DNA of 64,000 bases from Microbacteriaceae bacterium. Its GTDB lineage: Bacteria > Actinomycetota > Actinomycetes > Actinomycetales > Microbacteriaceae. Under the pieces are notes generated by a model. It worked only from the letters and a program-made list of their open reading frames with translations, was not told the DNA's origin and did no database searches. Positions 36,984 to 44,134 of the stretch are shown here, one piece after another. Both the position numbers and the translations under genes were made by a program. How positions within the stretch are numbered: the stretch's first letter is position 1; every line of letters begins with the position of its first letter. The stretch is taken from assembly GCA_004297935.1 (NCBI GenBank), contig SCRE01000006.1, forward strand, positions 434,001 to 498,000, written 5' to 3'.

Positions 36984-37005
36984 TATGCTACCGTAGGTAG
37001 TTGCA
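36984..37005. promoter_or_regulatory. Relaxase promoter with shared operator motif
   Basis: TATGCT at 36984-36989 fits a -10 box. Adjoining it, 36989-37005 read inverted is TGCAACTACCTACGGTA, which matches the motif at 20259-20275 at 15 of 17 positions. Binding there would block relaxase transcription. Confidence 0.55.
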
Positions 37006-37035
37006 AGAACATGAGCAGGAACGTGAGGTGCGGCG

Positions 37036-40000
37036 ATGAAGGGCGGTGTGATCCTGTTCCGGGGCTCCGGCTCGGACGCGCGCCGTTACCTGGAATCAGA
37101 CCGTTCTCGGGCGGACGAGTATTACCTGGAGGGTGGGACCGTTCTGGCGGAGTTCGCCGTGATTGACGCGCAGGGGCGCGTGATCGGCGAGGGCGCGCTG
37201 ACGCCGGACGAGTACGCGCAGTGGGTCGACTGGGTCAACCCGCTCACGGGGGAGTCGATGGGAACCCCGCGGCAGGCGGGCGAAGGTCGGCAGGGCTCGC
37301 CGCGGTTCGCGGAGATGGTCGTGAACGCGCCGAAGTCGCTGTCGATCGCGGCCGCGCTTCATCCGGATGTGTCGGAGGCGCTGGATGCCGCGCAGCGGGA
37401 CGCGATGGGGGAGATCCGGTCGTGGCTCGGCCAGCACTCTGTCACCCGTGTCGGGTCGCGTGGGAGGCAGGAGGTGGTGCCGGTCGAGCAGCTGGAAACT
37501 GTCTCGGTCGTGCACAAGACCTCGCGGGCGGGTGACCCGCATCGGCACATCCACTTCCAGATCGGGACGCGCGTGTGGGCGGCGGGTGCGTGGCGGGGGC
37601 TGGATACGGGGGCGCTGTTCCGGCAGCAGGGAGCGATCCGTGCCCTCGGAACGGCGGTCATGGCCGCGCACCCGCAGCTCGCCGCGGTCCTTGACGCCCA
37701 CGGGCTCACTCTCGGCCCGGTGACGGGCGAGGTCGCGGAGTTGCAGCCTTACAACGCCATGATGTCGAAGCGCGGCGAGCAGGTTGCACGGAACCTTGCC
37801 AAGTTCGAGGCGGAGTGGCGTGCGGCGCATCCCGGCGAGGCGCCCGGCCCGGTCGCCATGTCGAGACTGACCGCGATGGCATGGGATCACGAGCGGCCGC
37901 ACAAGAAGCCGGTCAAGCTCGGCAGCGAGGCCGCCTGGCGTACCGAGTTGGAGGAAGCTGGCTATACTCCGAAGCCGAAGCGCGTGCCGGTGCGTGCGCC
38001 GGTGTCGCTGGATGACCTGAGTGTGCAACAGATGGCAGGCCGTGCGTTGGATCGTTGCGCCGCTGCTGCATCGACGTGGACGGTGCACGACATTCAGGAG
38101 CACGTCACGCGGATCATCACCGAGGCCGGCGTGCGCGCTGAACCTGCGGCGTTGCGCAACCTCGTTGCACTCACTACTCGGCTCGCCGTCGAAGATTGCC
38201 TGTCCGTGCTGCCGCCCGACTCGGTGCAACCCGAACACGTCACGCACCTGACCTCGCTGCACGTCGTCGACGTCGAGACGCGCCTGCGCGACCTACTCGC
38301 CGCCCGCGCAAGCACCGATCCAAGTCGGTTGCCGGAAGTGGCGCGCCTAGTTCGCACCCGGAACCTCGACCCGGAGCAGGCGCAGGCGGCAGCCGCAGTT
38401 GCCTCGACCGACCCGCTCGTGGTCGTGGAGGGCGCCGCTGGCGCGGGTAAGACGACCATGCTCGCGGCCGCGATCGAAGCCGCCACAGCACAGGGACGGA
38501 CGACCCGGATCGTCACGCCGACGAAGAAAGCCGCCGACGTCGCCCACCAGGAACTCGGCGTGGCAACGAACAGTGTCGCGAAGCTTGTCCACGAGCATGG
38601 TTGGCGGTGGAACCGCGACGGCGTGTGGAGCCGCCTGGCCCCGGGCGAGACCGACGCCGAGACGGGCGCCAGGTACACCGGCCCACCGAAGAACGCACAG
38701 CTCGCGCGGGGCGAGCGGGTCGTGGTCGATGAGGCCGGGATGCTCGACCAGGACACCGCGCTCGCCCTGCTCACCGTCGCGGGCGAGCACGGCGCGACCC
38801 TCGCGCTGGTCGGGGACCGGGCACAGCTCGCCGCGGTCGGACGCGGGGGCGTGCTGGGCATAGCCGCGCGGCTCTCGCCGGGCATGTTCGACCTGACGAC
38901 GGTGCATCGCTTCACCGATCCCGAGTACGCGGAACTCACCGTGCGGATGCGCTCCCGGGAGCACCCGGCGCTTTTGTTCGACCGGCTGCACGCTCTCGGC
39001 CTGGTCATGTTGCACGAGAGCGTCGAGGACATGCAGGAGACGATCGCGCACAGCGCCCGCGACGGGGACGCGATCACCGTGGCGACGAATGACGAGGCCC
39101 AGCAGCTGAACGCGCGCATCCGTGACGAGCGGGTGCGTGCCGGCGTGGTCGACGATCGCGGCACGGTCACCGGCAGCGACGGCCTCAGTATCGGCCGGGG
39201 TGATGTGATACAGACTCGGCAGAACGACGCCGACGTGCAGGTGGCGAACCGGCAGACGTGGACCGTGCAGAGCGTCGGCGGCGACGGGACCGTGTGGGCG
39301 AAGGAAGCGGGCAGCGGCCGGAAGCGGCACCGCACCGTGCACCTGCCCGCCGAGTACGTGGCCGAGCACACGCACCTGGGCTACGCCTCCACCGCCTACG
39401 GGGTGCAGGGTGCAACCGTGACCGAGTCTCACACCGTTCTGAGCGATGCGCTCGACGCCTCCGGTGTCTATGTCGGCATGACTCGCGGCCGCGAGGCGAA
39501 CCGGCTGCACGTCGTCGCAGTCGACCTGGACGACGCGCGGGAGCAGTTCGTCGCCGCACTCGAGCGCGACCGCGCCGACCGTGGCCTCGTCGCCGCGACC
39601 CAGGCCGCGCGCCAAGCCGTCGCCGGGCTCTCGGTCGATGGGCCCGTGCGCGTGGTCAGCGGTGAACGCGCCCGCCTGACCGAGCAGATCGAGCGCGCAG
39701 AGCGCGAGGCTGTCCGGTGGGAGCGCGCAGTAGCCGCGCTGGAGCATCAGGCACGGGAGCATCGGGCCGAAGCCGACGAGCAGCAGGCGTTCACTGCCAC
39801 CGCAGGGGAAACTGCCGCGCGGGTGCGGGCCGAGGTCGCCGCGCCGCTCATCGAGCAGGCCACCGCAGACGGACACGCCTACCTCGCCGCACGGGAACAG
39901 GTGTGGGCGGCATCGGACGCTCACCGTACCGAGCGCGGGCTCCGCAAGCGCCGCGCCGCCCGCGCCCTCACCGCGGCCTCCAATGAGCACGGCCGGATCG

Positions 40001-40458
40001 AGATGGCCGGACGGCGACGTTGGGGCAGACTGCCGGAGGCGGCCGCAGGGATCGAGCCGTGGGCCGCATCGGTGGCGCAGCTGGAGGCCGACACCGACCC
40101 GCGTGTGACCAGGACTCAGGAGCAGGCGAACGAGGCACGACAGGAACAGCAGCAGCTCACCGCCCGGCAAGCACGGGAGCGCACGGATCTCCGCCGCCAA
40201 GTATTCGGCGACCGCACCCCCAGCTCCGCCAAGGCACAGGCTGTCCGGTGGCGGGGGCGGATTGAGGTCGCCAGGCGCGATCTCGCAGCGATCGAGGCCT
40301 TGCCGCCTGTCGAGGCGGCACAGCTCATCCGCGCCCGTGCCGAGCAGGCGCAGCGGGAGGCCGCCAAGCGTCAGATCCGCGTCGCGCAGCTCCACGACTT
40401 CACCCACCGCGAGCCCGATCACCGGCAGACTCCGCCCGATCGAGGACTCGAGCGGTAG
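37036..40458 (+). CDS. MobF-type conjugative relaxase fused to a RecD/TraI-like helicase
   Basis: Nicks at the transfer origin and unwinds DNA for conjugal transfer. The 1140-residue protein has an N-terminal TrwC-type relaxase domain: candidate catalytic tyrosines in RADEYYLEGG (about 29-30) and the metal-binding histidines in GDPHRHIHFQ (169, 171, 173). A superfamily 1 helicase follows, with Walker A EGAAGAGKTTML near 466-473, VVVDEAGMLD and the late GYASTAYGVQGAT. The C-terminal 270 residues are an Arg/Glu/Ala-rich coiled coil. Start ATG 37036 has a purine-rich site. No coupling protein or secretion genes accompany it, so transfer would need another plasmid's machinery. Confidence 0.92.
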   Translation: MKGGVILFRGSGSDARRYLESDRSRADEYYLEGGTVLAEFAVIDAQGRVIGEGALTPDEYAQWVDWVNPLTGESMGTPRQAGEGRQGSPRFAEMVVNAPKSLSIAAALHPDVSEALDAAQRDAMGEIRSWLGQHSVTRVGSRGRQEVVPVEQLETVSVVHKTSRAGDPHRHIHFQIGTRVWAAGAWRGLDTGALFRQQGAIRALGTAVMAAHPQLAAVLDAHGLTLGPVTGEVAELQPYNAMMSKRGEQVARNLAKFEAEWRAAHPGEAPGPVAMSRLTAMAWDHERPHKKPVKLGSEAAWRTELEEAGYTPKPKRVPVRAPVSLDDLSVQQMAGRALDRCAAAASTWTVHDIQEHVTRIITEAGVRAEPAALRNLVALTTRLAVEDCLSVLPPDSVQPEHVTHLTSLHVVDVETRLRDLLAARASTDPSRLPEVARLVRTRNLDPEQAQAAAAVASTDPLVVVEGAAGAGKTTMLAAAIEAATAQGRTTRIVTPTKKAADVAHQELGVATNSVAKLVHEHGWRWNRDGVWSRLAPGETDAETGARYTGPPKNAQLARGERVVVDEAGMLDQDTALALLTVAGEHGATLALVGDRAQLAAVGRGGVLGIAARLSPGMFDLTTVHRFTDPEYAELTVRMRSREHPALLFDRLHALGLVMLHESVEDMQETIAHSARDGDAITVATNDEAQQLNARIRDERVRAGVVDDRGTVTGSDGLSIGRGDVIQTRQNDADVQVANRQTWTVQSVGGDGTVWAKEAGSGRKRHRTVHLPAEYVAEHTHLGYASTAYGVQGATVTESHTVLSDALDASGVYVGMTRGREANRLHVVAVDLDDAREQFVAALERDRADRGLVAATQAARQAVAGLSVDGPVRVVSGERARLTEQIERAEREAVRWERAVAALEHQAREHRAEADEQQAFTATAGETAARVRAEVAAPLIEQATADGHAYLAAREQVWAASDAHRTERGLRKRRAARALTAASNEHGRIEMAGRRRWGRLPEAAAGIEPWAASVAQLEADTDPRVTRTQEQANEARQEQQQLTARQARERTDLRRQVFGDRTPSSAKAQAVRWRGRIEVARRDLAAIEALPPVEAAQLIRARAEQAQREAAKRQIRVAQLHDFTHREPDHRQTPPDRGLER

Positions 40459-40517
40459 CATGGCCAGCGGCCGTTTCCTGCGGCGGGCCTATCGGTCAAA
40501 ACGCTCAGTATCCGGTC

Positions 40518-40563
40518 GTCGAAACGACTAGTTAGATCCTGTCGAAACGACTAGTTCAGGATC
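40518..40563. repeat. Two perfect 16-bp repeats, one inside a palindrome
   Basis: GTCGAAACGACTAGTT occurs at 40518-40533 and 40541-40556. The second copy is framed by GATCCTG (40535-40541) and CAGGATC (40557-40563). Each copy also contains a small hairpin (GTCG/CGAC). It could be an origin of transfer, a partition or replication site, or a terminator after the relaxase. Confidence 0.7.
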
Positions 40564-40786
40564 GCCCAAGTGCTAGTTTTTGGTCTACGTCGATTCCGTT
40601 CCCGATCCAGCGGCAATGGACGGGCGTTCACTTACCGCGCGTTCGCGCCCAGAGACGACATCGAGGTGATCGGTCCGTGCTTCTCCGAGTCACTGGGCGC
40701 CGAAAGCATCTGAACGAGCACCCTCCTGCGGCGGGCGACTTCGCTGGGCGCGCGGCTGTTTCCTGGCCGATGTCAGCGCGCCGTCG

Positions 40787-40792
40787 TACACT
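40787..40792 (+). promoter_or_regulatory. -10 box of toxin-antitoxin pair 1, leaderless
   Basis: TACACT ends six bases before the antitoxin ATG (40799). The second toxin-antitoxin pair has the same TACACT and spacing at 42985-42990, with the following GATGCATGAC also conserved. Confidence 0.5.
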
Positions 40793-40798
40793 CGATGC

Positions 40799-41050
40799 AT
40801 GACACCGAAGCTGGCGGACTACATCGAGGCGGGCTACTCGCTCACCCCGGACGAGCGCCTTCAGGCTGCTCGCATGCTGCGGCTCAGCGTGGACCAGGAC
40901 ACCGGCAGTGACCCGGCAGAGGTCGAGGCCGCTTGGCGTGACGAGATCGGCTCCCGCGTCGATGACATCCTCGCGGGCAAGGTCGAGCTGGTCGACGCGG
41001 ACGAGACCTACCGGATGCTGTCGGCCGAACTCGCGTCGAAGCACAGGTGA
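40799..41050 (+). CDS. Antitoxin of ParE/RelE-type module (addiction module component family)
   Basis: An 83-residue acidic protein of the short antitoxin family that accompanies ParE-like toxins. It begins MTPKLADYIEAGYSLTPDER and has a central LSVDQDTGSDPAEVEAAWRDEI motif typical of that family, with a C-terminal toxin-binding helix. Its last codon overlaps the toxin GTG. It shares most of its N-terminus with the antitoxin at 42997, so the two pairs are paralogous. It would stabilise the mobile element after transfer. Confidence 0.82.
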   Translation: MTPKLADYIEAGYSLTPDERLQAARMLRLSVDQDTGSDPAEVEAAWRDEIGSRVDDILAGKVELVDADETYRMLSAELASKHR

Positions 41051-41358
41051 CGCTCGCTCAGCGCGAGCACCCCGAAGCGCGCGCCGAACTCCGCGTCGGA
41101 GCCAACTGGTACGAGGATCCGGCGACAGGTCAGGAACTGCTTGACGCAACGCTGCAGGCGCGGCGGAGCATCGACGAGATGCCCGGTGCGTGGCCCCCGA
41201 TACGCGGCTGGGACCGGGAGCCGGTCGTCCGGCGCAAGGGCGTCATCGGCTTCCCCTACGGGGTGATCTACTACGTCACCGTCAGCGAGATCGTGATCGT
41301 TGCCTACGCCCACGAGAAGCGTCGACCCGGCTACTGGAAGCACCGCATCGAGGCCTGA
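41047..41358 (+). CDS. ParE/RelE-superfamily toxin
   Basis: A 103-residue basic protein of the type II toxin fold. Family features: an N-terminal helix with ANWYEDPATGQELLDATLQA, a strand region RKGVIGFPYGVIYYVTVSEIVIVAYAH, and a C-terminal HEKRRPGYWKHRIEA where ParE/RelE toxins keep their functional residues. Start GTG at 41047 overlaps the antitoxin stop (GTGA). Expected to be inhibited by the upstream antitoxin; target (gyrase or mRNA) cannot be told from sequence. Confidence 0.82.
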   Translation: MTLAQREHPEARAELRVGANWYEDPATGQELLDATLQARRSIDEMPGAWPPIRGWDREPVVRRKGVIGFPYGVIYYVTVSEIVIVAYAHEKRRPGYWKHRIEA

Positions 41359-41373
41359 GCCCGGCCGAGGTAG

Positions 41374-41532
41374 CTACTTGGACTTTTCCTCTACGAAATC
41401 AGCGACACGATTCAGGATGACTTCGCGCCAGGATGCGTCGATCCCGGCCTGGTCGAAGTCGGAGTGCTCAACCTCGCACCGACGACCATCTCGCACGAGC
41501 CGCGAGTCGAACTGCTGGCAGCACGGTGCCAA
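41374..41532 (-). pseudogene. Short gene or C-terminal gene fragment
   Basis: A minus-strand frame of about 52 codons, ending FDQAGIDASWREVILNRVADFVEEKSK, reads like the C-terminus of a real protein (helical, charged). An in-frame TAG lies just upstream, and only a TTG is available as start. It may be the remnant of a gene cut during island formation. Convergent with the toxin gene. Confidence 0.35.
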
Positions 41533-41565
41533 GGGCTATCCCAGAGCTCTCAGGAAAGTCCGCCA

Positions 41566-41585
41566 GGTGACCCCCAGGTGACCCC
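41566..41585. repeat. Copy of the integrase-end tandem repeat
   Basis: GGTGACCCCCAGGTGACCCC is identical to 20 bases at 18889-18908. It lies about 130 bases before tRNA copy B, mirroring the left copy near tRNA copy A. Confidence 0.55.
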
Positions 41586-41713
41586 GCGCCTCCCGAGGAT
41601 GCAGTTTCGGGCCGATTCTGGCGTGTGAGGAGTGCAGGGCGTGTGAGCCGTGCGATGCCCAGACTTCCCTGTAAACACAAGGGAATGGGGACCGGCCAGA
41701 CTGGAACCGCAAG

Positions 41714-41810
41714 AGAGACGTCGCATAGTTCGGCATAGTGCACCACGCTGCTAAGGTGGAGACCCCGTAAGGGGTCCGAGGGTTCAAATCCCTCCGTCTC
41801 CGCACAAAAT
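41714..41810 (+). repeat. tRNA-Ser(GCU) copy B, distal attachment site
   Basis: An 89-nt copy of the tRNA plus CACAAAAT. It differs from the tRNA at 18719 at three positions, all in the 5' half; from CTGCTAAGG onward it is identical. The differences break the first acceptor pair (A against C) and the last anticodon-stem pair (G against G), so it is probably not a working tRNA. It fits a recombinant site with an element-derived 5' half and chromosomal 3' half. Confidence 0.85.
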
Positions 41811-42107
41811 ATCTGGTCAGCGTACAGTTTAGAGCGGTAGCGGCTTCGCTGTCAGGTACTGATTGGGTTGTGCGACCCTGTTCCTTGTGTACTCGGCGTG
41901 TACCGGGGACTCCACCCGGAAAGGATGGAGGACCTGGCTGAGTGTTGCCGTCGAGACTCCTTGAAGCCCCCAGGATTTGCAGGCGGGCGTGATGCACCTC
42001 AATCTGAGGGCGTCGACTTCGCAAGCACGGAATCGAGGAGATCTTGTCCGTCGCTCACCGACCCGCGCACTACGTAAGACAGCTGGTCGAGTGCCTCAAG
42101 CTAGCGC

Positions 42108-42219
42108 CAATGCCGTTCAGTTAAGGATCCTGGAGGCCAACGTGAGCGAGATGAACCCTGGGGTTCTGGGCGATCGAATTACATAACTGCAGTTCGATTC
42201 GCTTAACTGAACGGCATTG
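42108..42219. mobile_element. 112-bp MITE-like element with IS4-type ends
   Basis: Perfect 18-bp inverted repeats: CAATGCCGTTCAGTTAAG at 42108-42125 and its inverse at 42202-42219. They match the ends of the IS4 element at 8227-9738 except for a few bases (CAACGCCGTTCGGTTAG there). The interior has no gene. CTAGC lies just outside both ends (42101-42105, 42223-42227), a possible short target duplication. Confidence 0.75.
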
Positions 42220-42619
42220 CGTCTAGCTCGCGCTCCGTTGCTAGCCATGCCCTGCTCCGGCGTGCGGGGCCACTCGGGGCGAAGTCGGCTCGGTTCTTCC
42301 ATAGCTCGACAATGTGGCTGGCGAGGTAGCGTTCGGAGAGACGCGCCTCGAAGTGGTGAAGGAAGCCGGCGATGACCCTAACTTCGTGCAGGGTCCGGGC
42401 CAGGGAACTGGCGCCTGAGGGGTACCCTGTGACTGTCAGCACGAATATCTCCTCGATGAGCACCAGCGATCGAGCATGCAACTGAACCAAAGCCTGGGCC
42501 TTGGGTAACGTCCGCGCACTTGTGGGCATCCAATCGCTCAGCGCGAGGTTGTTCACGTGGCCGCCGAGTTGTACACAACCGGCGAACAAGAATCGCGTCG
42601 TTCCGAATGCCTCGCCCAC
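42203..42619 (-). pseudogene. DUF5677-like gene truncated by the MITE
   Basis: A 138-codon frame whose helical stretch SLARTLHEVRVIAGFLHHFE and ERYLASHIVELWKNR resembles DUF5677-type proteins (AbiV-related helical proteins of unknown role). The last codons and the stop lie inside the MITE inverted repeat, so the natural C-terminus is lost. On the far side of the MITE a same-strand stretch (LEALDQLSYVVRGSVSDGQD, ending near 42000) may be the detached end. The GTG at 42619 is not certain; the frame is open about 45 bases further. Confidence 0.45.
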
Positions 42620-42702
42620 CAGATCACCGAAGGGACCCAGGCCCCAGACCGCGCGATCCCAAGTTCGAGCGCGTCATTCAACAGGTCGGCGAGGTGCCGG
42701 CC

Positions 42703-42861
42703 CTAGAACTCGTCGGTGTCGCTGATGAGGTACTCGCCCTGTTCCCGTCTCTGCGGCTTGTGGGTCCGTGCGCCTCTGATCCGGCGTGAGATGCGGGTGA
42801 GGATGGCATCTTCCTGCTCGGGTGTGGGCCGCTCAGCCGACTCGCGATCTTCTTGGTCCAT
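42703..42861 (-). CDS. Possible small protein, 52 residues
   Basis: ATG 42861 opens a short frame, MDQEDRESAERPTPEQEDAI, continuing with a basic middle (RISRRIRGARTHKPQRREQG) and an acidic end (EYLISDTDEF). Charge pattern and codon use look coding, but there is no clear ribosome site and no known family. Confidence 0.3.
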   Translation of the reverse strand: MDQEDRESAERPTPEQEDAILTRISRRIRGARTHKPQRREQGEYLISDTDEF

Positions 42862-42984
42862 GGCAAAAGGCTAGGACCACCGGGCAGGCCGTCGGCATCA
42901 ATGGCGGCGTGGAGCTCACGCCAGCCTGAAAGCCCGCGAATTGCCATCGAGCCGGAGTCCCTGGTTGGTGTCGGCTTGTCGCTC

Positions 42985-42990
42985 TACACT
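42985..42990 (+). promoter_or_regulatory. -10 box of toxin-antitoxin pair 2, leaderless
   Basis: TACACT ends six bases before the antitoxin ATG (42997), the same arrangement as at 40787. Confidence 0.5.
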
Positions 42991-42996
42991 TGATGC

Positions 42997-43248
42997 ATGA
43001 CTCCGAAGCTGGCGGACTACATTGAGGCGGGCAAGGCCCTCGACGCGGACGAGCGCCTTGAGGCGGCCCATCAGCTCCTGCTCAGCGTGGATCAGGACGC
43101 GGGCGCGGATCAGGCCGATATCGACGCTGCGTGGGACGAGGTCGTCGACCGCCGTGTCGAGGAAATCGTCAGCGGCAAGGCCAAGCTCGTTGACGGGCGC
43201 GAGGGTCTTGTCCGTATTCGCGCCGAGTTGGCCGCTCGTCGCGCGTGA
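42997..43248 (+). CDS. Antitoxin of second ParE/RelE-type module
   Basis: An 83-residue paralogue of the antitoxin at 40799, same length, with shared MTPKLADYIEAG start and LLSVDQDAGADQADIDAAWDEV core. The C-terminal third differs, as expected if it is matched to its own toxin. The stop overlaps the toxin GTG by four bases. It lies in the second segment of the island, directly upstream of attachment copy C. Confidence 0.82.
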   Translation: MTPKLADYIEAGKALDADERLEAAHQLLLSVDQDAGADQADIDAAWDEVVDRRVEEIVSGKAKLVDGREGLVRIRAELAARRA

Positions 43249-43562
43249 CGTTCGCCTGGCGTGAGCACGATGAGGCCCACGAGGAGCTTCGCGCCGCCGT
43301 CCACTGGTATGAGGACAAGCGCGAGGGTTGGGGTGACAGCATCGCCGATGCGGTGGAGAGCGCAGTCGATAGCATCCTCGATCCCTCGATCAGCTGGGGC
43401 TTTTACCGGGGCCGCCGCCGAACACCACAGGTCTATTCACGGAGTGTTGCCGGTTTTCCGTTCGACATCATCTATCTCCTGATCGACGGCGAGGTTTACA
43501 TCGTCGCCTACGCTCACGAGCGTCGGCACCCCGGCTACTGGGAGCATCGCGTCAAGGGCTGA
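43245..43562 (+). CDS. ParE/RelE-superfamily toxin, second module
   Basis: A 105-residue protein related to the toxin at 41047. Shared pattern: HWYEDKREGWGDSIADAVESA, a strand segment RSVAGFPFDIIYLLIDGEVYIVAYAHE and the end RRHPGYWEHRVKG. Start GTG at 43245 overlaps the antitoxin. Divergence in the helical part suggests the two modules do not cross-neutralise. It probably secures retention of the second segment. Confidence 0.82.
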   Translation: MTFAWREHDEAHEELRAAVHWYEDKREGWGDSIADAVESAVDSILDPSISWGFYRGRRRTPQVYSRSVAGFPFDIIYLLIDGEVYIVAYAHERRHPGYWEHRVKG

Positions 43563-43679
43563 CCGTGGGCGTTGGCCAAGGTCCCGTGAGGGTCCCAGCG
43601 TCTGCCGATAACGCCGAATCCAGCGTGTTTGAGGTGCAGGATCGCACGATTTCTGCACCGCGTGCATACGTGGCTGGCC

Positions 43680-43735
43680 CTGCTAAGGTGGAGACCCCGT
43701 AAGGGGTCCGAGGGTTCAAATCCCTCCGTCTCCGC
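43680..43735 (+). repeat. tRNA-Ser(GCU) 3'-half copy C, attachment site remnant
   Basis: 56 bases from the anticodon loop (CTGCTAAGG) to the tRNA 3' end (GTCTCCGC), identical to copies A and B. Only the 3' half is present, the classic form of a distal attachment site. Sequence before it is unrelated to the tRNA. Confidence 0.88.
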
Positions 43736-43741
43736 CCTATC

Positions 43742-43786
43742 ATGTCTCGGGACATCGTTCATAGATGTCTCGGGACATGGTTCATA
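43742..43786. repeat. Tandem 22-bp units with ATGTC/GACAT palindromes, probable IS end
   Basis: ATGTCTCGGGACAT followed by CGTTCATA, then again ATGTCTCGGGACAT followed by GGTTCATA. This resembles terminal repeats of common actinobacterial insertion sequences. An IS3-type orfA fragment follows. Confidence 0.5.
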
Positions 43787-43958
43787 TTTCGCTCTTCTTC
43801 GGGAGGCCGGCCGGCGGCGCGGGAGCGAGCCACTTCCTGAGCGTCATCGGGCGAACCCCGAAGTCCGTCGCGATCTGCTCCAACGTCACGCCGGGCTCAC
43901 GGCTCTCGGAAACGCGCACAACATCGTCGCTGAACTCACTCGGATAGGGCTTAGGCAC
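43782..43958 (-). pseudogene. IS3-family orfA fragment
   Basis: From GTG 43958 the frame reads VPKPYPSEFSDDVVRVSESR, then VTLEQIATDFGVRPMTLRKWL. This is the N-terminal helix-turn-helix of IS3-family OrfA proteins. It stops after about 58 codons, short of the usual 90-110, with no orfB nearby. A remnant of an insertion next to attachment copy C. Confidence 0.75.
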
Positions 43959-44134
43959 AAAGACGTCCTTCCAGGCCACACCCACTGGCAAGCCAGATCA
44001 GATATCACCGATCCGTGTAGCAGACCCTTCTCAACCTCATCCGTGAAATGGTGGACGGCATTAGGTCTGTCCCAGATCAGACTCGTTCAGCGCTCGCCAA
44101 GGGAGTCCATCGGGCGTTGACTGATGCGTGAAGC

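Larger units (their letters stand above)
40459..40798. other. Region between relaxase and toxin-antitoxin pair
   Basis: About 340 bases without a gene. It contains the 16-bp direct repeats and palindrome at 40518-40563 and the promoter of the antitoxin gene. Confidence 0.5.
18808..41810. mobile_element. Integrated mobilizable element I at tRNA-Ser(GCU)
   Basis: About 23 kb bounded by tRNA-Ser copy A and copy B. It carries an integrase and excisionase at the left end and a MobF relaxase-helicase and toxin-antitoxin pair at the right end. The cargo between covers FAD monooxygenases, ion transport and thiol/copper redox proteins. There is no FtsK/TraB-like translocase, type IV secretion gene or recognisable replication protein. 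It therefore looks like an integrative mobilizable element or a decayed conjugative one. Confidence 0.8.

Noticed and set aside
38347-40461. 704-codon minus-strand frame
   Set aside because: Lies antisense to the relaxase-helicase gene, has no family signal, and long antisense frames are expected at this GC content.
18808-41810. Prophage
   Set aside because: An integrase and excisionase are present, but no terminase, portal, capsid or tail genes were seen.
18808-41810. Actinomycete conjugative element (AICE) with FtsK-type transfer
   Set aside because: No FtsK/TraB-like translocase and no recognisable replication initiator; a MobF relaxase points to mobilization instead.
41536-42024. Minus-strand frame across tRNA copy B
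   Set aside because: Translation of tRNA-derived sequence, not a gene.
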